From Methanomassiliicoccus sp. (GTDB lineage Archaea > Thermoplasmatota > Thermoplasmata > Methanomassiliicoccales > JACIVX01), in contig DYTM01000032.1 of NCBI GenBank assembly GCA_020725985.1, positions 1 through 10,190 on the forward strand: 10,190 nt of DNA, read 5' to 3'. The notes beneath the pieces were generated by a model. That model was given only the letters and a program-made list of their open reading frames with translations, made no database searches and was not told where the DNA came from. This document shows positions 6,693 through 10,190 of the stretch, piece by piece. Position numbers and translations under genes: made by a program. How positions within the stretch are numbered: position 1 is the stretch's first letter; each line of letters opens with the position of its first letter.

Positions 6693-7442
6693 ATGCTGGA
6701 GATTGAGAATCTGACCGTGGAGATCGGCGGCAAAACGGTGCTGAGGAACGTGAACATGAGCGTCCTCGCAGGATTCACAAGCGTCCTCTTCGGCCCGAAC
6801 GGGTCAGGGAAGTCCTCCCTCCTCATGACAATCATGGGGTTCAGCGACTACAGGGTGAAGGAAGGAAGAATCGTGTTCATGGGGGAGGACATCACCGATC
6901 TGCCGGTGCACGAGAGGGCGAAGAGGGGGATAGGCATCCTCATGCAAAGGCCGCCGAACCTCGTGGGGGTGAAGCTCGAGGACCTCGTCCGAGTCGCCGG
7001 AAGGGGAGGCGTCACCCCGGGGGACCTGGCAAAGCCGCTCCAGATGAACGAGTTCCTCGGCAGGGACGTCAACGTGGGCTTCTCCGGGGGGGAGATCAAG
7101 CGGTCCGAGCTGCTTCAGCTTTCGGCCCAGAACCCGTGCCTGTATCTCCTCGACGAGCCTGAATCTGGCGTGGACCTGGAGAGCATCGAGAGGGTGGGAG
7201 GCGCGGTCAAGGACCTCCTTGTCGGCAGGATAGGATGCGCGGGGAAGAAGTCGATGGACGGGAAGTCCGCCCTCATCATCACCCACACCGGGCAGATCCT
7301 CGACTACGTCGAGGCTGATCGGGCATACGTGATGTGCAACGGGACCATCTCCTGCTCCGGCAATCCCAGGGAGCTCCTGCAAGAGATCAGGAGGAAGGGG
7401 TACGAGGAATGCGTCAAATGCAAGATCCTTCAGGTAGCTTGA
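6693..7442 (+). CDS. sufC: SufC, Fe-S cluster assembly ATPase
   Basis: SufC is the soluble ABC-type ATPase that drives conformational change in the SufB/SufD scaffold during iron-sulfur cluster assembly in the cytoplasm. The 249-aa product has Walker A GPNGSGKS at 34-41, the Q-loop in ILMQRPP at Q85, the SufC-style signature FSGGEIKRSELLQ from 130, Walker B YLLDEPESGVD ending at 161, and the switch histidine in ITHTG at 198. There are no membrane segments. The ATG at 6693 gives the usual SufC length and begins MLEIENLTVEI directly; GGAG at 6679-6682 and GGGA at 6684-6687 precede it. The frame stays open back to an ATG at 6555, but that extension has unlike codon use and no family match. The C-terminus ends GYEECVKCKILQVA, with a CxxC pair. 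sufB overlaps its 3' end, showing a shared transcript. Confidence 0.95.
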   Translation: MLEIENLTVEIGGKTVLRNVNMSVLAGFTSVLFGPNGSGKSSLLMTIMGFSDYRVKEGRIVFMGEDITDLPVHERAKRGIGILMQRPPNLVGVKLEDLVRVAGRGGVTPGDLAKPLQMNEFLGRDVNVGFSGGEIKRSELLQLSAQNPCLYLLDEPESGVDLESIERVGGAVKDLLVGRIGCAGKKSMDGKSALIITHTGQILDYVEADRAYVMCNGTISCSGNPRELLQEIRRKGYEECVKCKILQVA

Positions 7443-8641
7443 GGAAGAGGGCTGAGGAGGCGAGGCGGAAGCGCGCCGCCTACGGAGAGGACATCGAGGT
7501 CGAGAAGTTCGACATCGCCCCGAGGGAGGCTCCGGCCGCCGAGAGCCTCGAGGACCTCGGGGAGGATCTGAAGAGCACCCTCCTCAACTCGGGTGTGGTG
7601 CCGACGGGGGAGGGGAGGTCCGGGAGCTTCCTTCTCATGGACAACGCCGTCGTCCACAGCTCGCGGAAGGAGGACGTCGAAGTTCTTTCGACCCAGCAGG
7701 CCTTGCGCAAGCACGACTGGCTCAAGGACTACTATTGGAAAGCCGTTCCCCCGGACGCGGACAAGTACACCGCCACTACCTTCCTCGAGAACGCGGACGG
7801 ATACTTCATCCGCGCACCTGCGGGGAAGAGGACGAGGCTGCCGGTCCAGACCTGCCTCCTTCTGGGAAGCAGGAATGCGGCGCAGACCGTTCACAATATA
7901 GTCATCGTCGAGGAGGATGCGGAGCTTGAGGTGGTCACAGGGTGCGCGGCCAAATCCGGCGTCGAGAAGGCTCTCCACCTCGGCATCTCCGAATTCTACA
8001 TCAAGGACCGGGGGAAGCTCACCTTCACGATGATCCACAACTGGGCGGAGCAGATAGGGGTGAGACCTCGAACCACCGTCATCGTAGGGAGCGGGGGAGC
8101 TTACATCAACAACTACGTTTGCCTCAAGCCCGTCCGGACGATCCAGATGTATCCGACGGCGAGGCTCGAGGGAAGGGACTCGTTCGGCAGGTTCAACACC
8201 GTCGCGATCGCCCATCCGGGGGCGGAGCTCGACATCGGGTCGAGGGTCATCCTGTCGGCCCCGCAGGCGAGGGCGGAAATCGTCTCGAGGAGCATCACCA
8301 CCGGGGGAAAGGCGATTGCCAGGGGGAGATTGGTCGGAGAGGCGCCGGGAGTGAAGGCGCATCTCGAGTGCAAGGGCCTCATCCTGAAGGAAGGAGGGAT
8401 TCAACTGGCCATTCCCGAGCTCGAGGCCACCGTTCCGGACGTGGAGATGACGCACGAGGCGGCGGTGGGGAAGATCGCAAAGGATCAGGTCGAGTACATC
8501 ATGGCCAGGGGCTTGAGCGAGGAGGAGGCAGTCGGAATCATCGTCAGGGGCTTCCTTGACGTCGGGATCCGCGGAATTCCGGACAATCTGAAGAAGGAGA
8601 TAGACAAGGCGATCTCGGTGGCCGAGATCAGCAGGGGCTGA
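7409..8641 (+). CDS. sufB: SufB/SufD-family Fe-S cluster assembly scaffold
   Basis: This is the scaffold partner of SufC, on which iron and sulfur are assembled before transfer to apoproteins. From the ATG at 7409 it is 410 aa. An N-terminal charged helix leads into the SufBD beta-helix core (LPVQTCLLLG, VHNIVIVEEDAELEVVTGC, and GRFNTVAIAHPGAELDIGS, a typical repeat). The C-terminal helical domain carries MTHEAAVGKIAKDQVEYIMARGLSEEEA (quoted in part), the most conserved SufB/D block. C321 in HLECKGLIL aligns by eye with the functional cysteine of bacterial SufB, and H349/E350 fall in the conserved HEA motif. It overlaps sufC by about 34 bp, so translation is probably coupled. GGAAGGGG about eight bases upstream supports 7409; 7418 (ATG) and 7439 (TTG, overlapping the sufC stop) are alternatives. 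No separate sufD, sufS or sufU is present, as is usual for archaeal sufCB pairs. Confidence 0.94.
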   Translation: MRQMQDPSGSLRKRAEEARRKRAAYGEDIEVEKFDIAPREAPAAESLEDLGEDLKSTLLNSGVVPTGEGRSGSFLLMDNAVVHSSRKEDVEVLSTQQALRKHDWLKDYYWKAVPPDADKYTATTFLENADGYFIRAPAGKRTRLPVQTCLLLGSRNAAQTVHNIVIVEEDAELEVVTGCAAKSGVEKALHLGISEFYIKDRGKLTFTMIHNWAEQIGVRPRTTVIVGSGGAYINNYVCLKPVRTIQMYPTARLEGRDSFGRFNTVAIAHPGAELDIGSRVILSAPQARAEIVSRSITTGGKAIARGRLVGEAPGVKAHLECKGLILKEGGIQLAIPELEATVPDVEMTHEAAVGKIAKDQVEYIMARGLSEEEAVGIIVRGFLDVGIRGIPDNLKKEIDKAISVAEISRG

Positions 8642-8694
8642 GGCCCGACTGGGCGATTCTGCTAAGTAGCGGGAAGTCAGATTCCGATTAGCTG

Positions 8695-9378
8695 ATGAAA
8701 GAGCACAGACTGCACTTGCTTGGCCGATTCGCGGAGAAATACCTGTCACCGTCCGAGAGGCTCTCGGAGGTGATGTTCGGACTGATCATGGTCCTGACGG
8801 TCACGAGCACGCTGAGCATCGCCCTCGCCGATGGCGAAGGTTCACGGGCGGTCCTGATCGTCGGGGCCCTGGGAGCGAATGCGGCCTGGGGCATCGTGGA
8901 TGGCGTCATGTACGTTCTCACCAGCGTGCTCGAGAGGGGAAGGCACTCGAGACTTGTCGCCTCGATCCGCTCAGCCAAGGATCGGGATACGGCTGTGAGA
9001 GCCATAGAGGAGGACCTCGACGCCACCATGATCTCTGTTTTGGACGATGAGAGAAAGAAACACATCTACGAGGACGTGCTGATGAGCGCGGCCGCCTCTT
9101 CCCCGGAGGAGCCAAGGGTAACGAGGGACGACGTCTACGGCGCGATAGCATGCTTCCTCCTCGTGTTCGTCTCGGTGCTTCCGCTGCTTGTTCCCTTCTT
9201 CCTCGTGAACGATCTCGGTCTGGCGATCAGGGCATCGAATCTCATCGCAATCGTCATGCTCTTCGCGATAGGCTACGAAACGGCGAAATACACAAACAAG
9301 AACAGGCTGAAGGCTGGCGCGACGATGGTTCTCATCGGGGCTGCCATCGTCTTCGTCACAGTTCTGCTTGGTGGATGA
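8695..9378 (+). CDS. VIT1/CCC1-like integral membrane protein (possible Fe/Mn transporter)
   Basis: A 227-aa membrane protein with five probable transmembrane segments at about 25-45, 52-79, 148-172, 174-194 and 205-225. A charged soluble domain of about 65 residues lies between the second and third (RSAKDRDTAVRAIEEDLD onwards). The SERLSEVMFGLIMVLTVTST start and GANAAWGIVDGVMYVL segment resemble archaeal proteins annotated in the VIT1/CCC1 family, whose eukaryotic members load iron or manganese into vacuoles. An acidic and basic middle domain is reminiscent of the VIT1 cytosolic metal-binding region, but the canonical Glu/Met cluster is not obvious. Transport of iron is therefore inference. 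It follows sufB by 53 bp on the same strand and could be co-transcribed; a weak AT-rich patch (GCTAAGTAG, 8661-8669) could instead give it its own promoter. No clear ribosome binding site precedes the ATG. Confidence 0.75.
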   Translation: MKEHRLHLLGRFAEKYLSPSERLSEVMFGLIMVLTVTSTLSIALADGEGSRAVLIVGALGANAAWGIVDGVMYVLTSVLERGRHSRLVASIRSAKDRDTAVRAIEEDLDATMISVLDDERKKHIYEDVLMSAAASSPEEPRVTRDDVYGAIACFLLVFVSVLPLLVPFFLVNDLGLAIRASNLIAIVMLFAIGYETAKYTNKNRLKAGATMVLIGAAIVFVTVLLGG

Positions 9379-9532
9379 TCCCGCGGGCGATCGTCGCAGA
9401 CGGGGGGATGGTACTTCTTCAATTCGGACCGCTGAAGGGACTGAGGGGGATGATCTCCGTTGCGATCACCCCCGCTTCCCTTGGGAGCGACGAATTCGGG
9501 GGAACACAAGATATCAAACGGGTACGGCTAAT
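9379..9532. other. Convergent intergenic region without a supported gene
   Basis: This 154-bp gap lies between the stop codons of the VIT-like gene and the histidine kinase. I see no supported coding region. It holds one good inverted repeat (described separately), a small TCCCTTGGGA palindrome near 9478, and no T-run of the kind that ends archaeal transcripts. Confidence 0.5.
9445..9473. other. Bulged inverted repeat / hairpin between convergent genes
   Basis: GGGGG (9445-9449), a single bulged A, and TGATC (9451-9455) pair with GATCA (9464-9468) and CCCCC (9469-9473) around an eight-base loop. This gives a ten-base-pair stem with one bulge. The location, just past the VIT-like stop and before the histidine kinase stop on the other strand, would suit a 3'-end processing or termination element for both. 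No oligo-U follows on either strand, so a classical terminator is not supported. Confidence 0.45.
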
Positions 9533-10190
9533 CTATCCTTCGATTCGGTACCGCCCCTCCGGAATGAAGATCTCGAACCTCGCCCCATTTCCAGGCTCCC
9601 CGGACTCGCCTATCGTCATGCCGGTCAACCCAAGGACCTCACGGGCGAAGTAGAGGCCATGGCCGCCTCCCTTCCCGAACCCGTACTCGAAGATGTGCTT
9701 CTTGTTCTCCGAGGATATCCCAACGCCGTCGTCCTCGAAGGTCAGCGTGATTCCTTCGCCAGAGTCCCTGATAGAGACCTTGATGCCGGTGACTCTCCCC
9801 CCGTGCCTCAGGGAGTTCTCGAGGAGGTTGTAGAATGTCTTCTCTACGAGCGGATCGGCGTGGATCTCGAGACGGCCGAACTCGATCCTGAGCGGTATCT
9901 TGTCCATATCCAATATCGTGGCGGCCCTCGTCAGAACCTTTCCCACGTCGATCCACTCCGGCTCCCTCGCCCCCATCTTCTCGTAGTCACGGGTGAAGTC
10001 GAGCTGCCGCTGGATCCTCTCGCTCGCGATCCTTATCTTCTCAAGGTACTTCAGCTGCTTCGGGTCCTTCAACTCCCCGGTCAACAGCTCCTCGTAGGCC
10101 CTCATCACAGTGATGTGGTTGAGGATGTCGTGCCTCGTCATCGCCCCAAGGAGGTTGAGCTTCTTGTATGCGAGCCGGAGCGATTCCTCT
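9533..10190 (-). CDS. Sensor histidine kinase, C-terminal part (5' end outside window)
   Basis: Transmitter half of a two-component sensor kinase. The frame is open to the window edge: upstream of the ATG at 10141 it continues as EESLRLAYKKLNLLGA into MTRHDILNH. That ATG is therefore internal, and the true start with any sensory domain lies beyond 10190. The H-box histidine in MTRHD (codon 10132-10130) is the phospho-acceptor, in the archaeal-type TRHD context. Counted from the internal Met, the ATPase domain has the N-box FYNLLENSLRHG around residues 103-114, G1 DDGVGIS at 137-143, and G2 GKGGGHGLYF at 157-166. It ends with GARFEIFIPEG. The visible part is soluble, and no response regulator is in the window. 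It converges with the VIT-like gene, which gives no clue to its stimulus. Confidence 0.92.
   Translation of the reverse strand, partial: EESLRLAYKKLNLLGAMTRHDILNHITVMRAYEELLTGELKDPKQLKYLEKIRIASERIQRQLDFTRDYEKMGAREPEWIDVGKVLTRAATILDMDKIPLRIEFGRLEIHADPLVEKTFYNLLENSLRHGGRVTGIKVSIRDSGEGITLTFEDDGVGISSENKKHIFEYGFGKGGGHGLYFAREVLGLTGMTIGESGEPGNGARFEIFIPEGRYRIEG

Noticed and set aside
7430..8749. Minus-strand reading of 439 codons opposite sufB
   Set aside because: Long only because of high GC; low-complexity Arg/Pro/Leu/Asp content, no domain, and entirely opposite a well-supported SufB.
9150..9653. Plus-strand reading crossing the VIT-like 3' end, the convergent gap and the kinase 3' end
   Set aside because: It overlaps two better-supported genes in other frames and shows no recognisable motif.
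10139..10141. ATG as the start of the histidine kinase
   Set aside because: The frame continues upstream to the window edge with a typical helix leading into the H-box; the ATG is two codons before the R-H-D motif.

Overview
The window looks like a GC-rich archaeal chromosome segment, most likely Euryarchaeota in the broad sense. A Thermoplasmata or Methanomassiliicoccales-like source is possible but not proven. The reasons are heavy use of AGG/GAGG-type codons, TATA-box-like sequences a short distance ahead of several starts, an HdrA-type flavoprotein, the archaeal SufC+SufB pair, an archaeal-style histidine kinase with a TRHD H-box, and a CbiA/CfbB amidotransferase. No rRNA, tRNA, transposase, phage gene or CRISPR array was seen.

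Layout from left to right: the 3' part of a cobyrinate or Ni-sirohydrochlorin a,c-diamide synthase (+, truncated by the window edge); a class I SAM methyltransferase read in two frames, so carrying one frameshift (-); a DRE-TIM/HMGL-like acyltransferase of the isopropylmalate/homocitrate synthase superfamily (+); a compact HdrA-like FAD protein with the internal HdrA cysteine motif (-); a ZIP-family metal transporter (+); an MFS transporter (-); sufC and sufB, overlapping, for iron-sulfur cluster assembly (+); a VIT1/CCC1-like membrane protein (+); and the C-terminal part of a histidine kinase (-, truncated by the right edge).

Apart from sufC-sufB (and possibly the VIT-like gene after it), every neighbouring pair is convergent or divergent. 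Most genes are therefore probably single transcription units with their own promoters. Three divergent gaps (about 1844-1977, 4329-4475, 6528-6692) hold the likely promoters. The right half has a metal flavour: ZIP importer, SufBC scaffold and VIT/CCC1-like transporter could together handle iron supply, use and storage or export, but only sufCB is physically linked as an operon.

I did not find a clearly new multi-gene system. The best leads are the frameshifted methyltransferase, the stand-alone HdrA core with no Hdr partners, the substrate-unassigned DRE-TIM enzyme with a THI-box-like sequence across its start, and a bulged hairpin in the convergent gap at 9445-9473.
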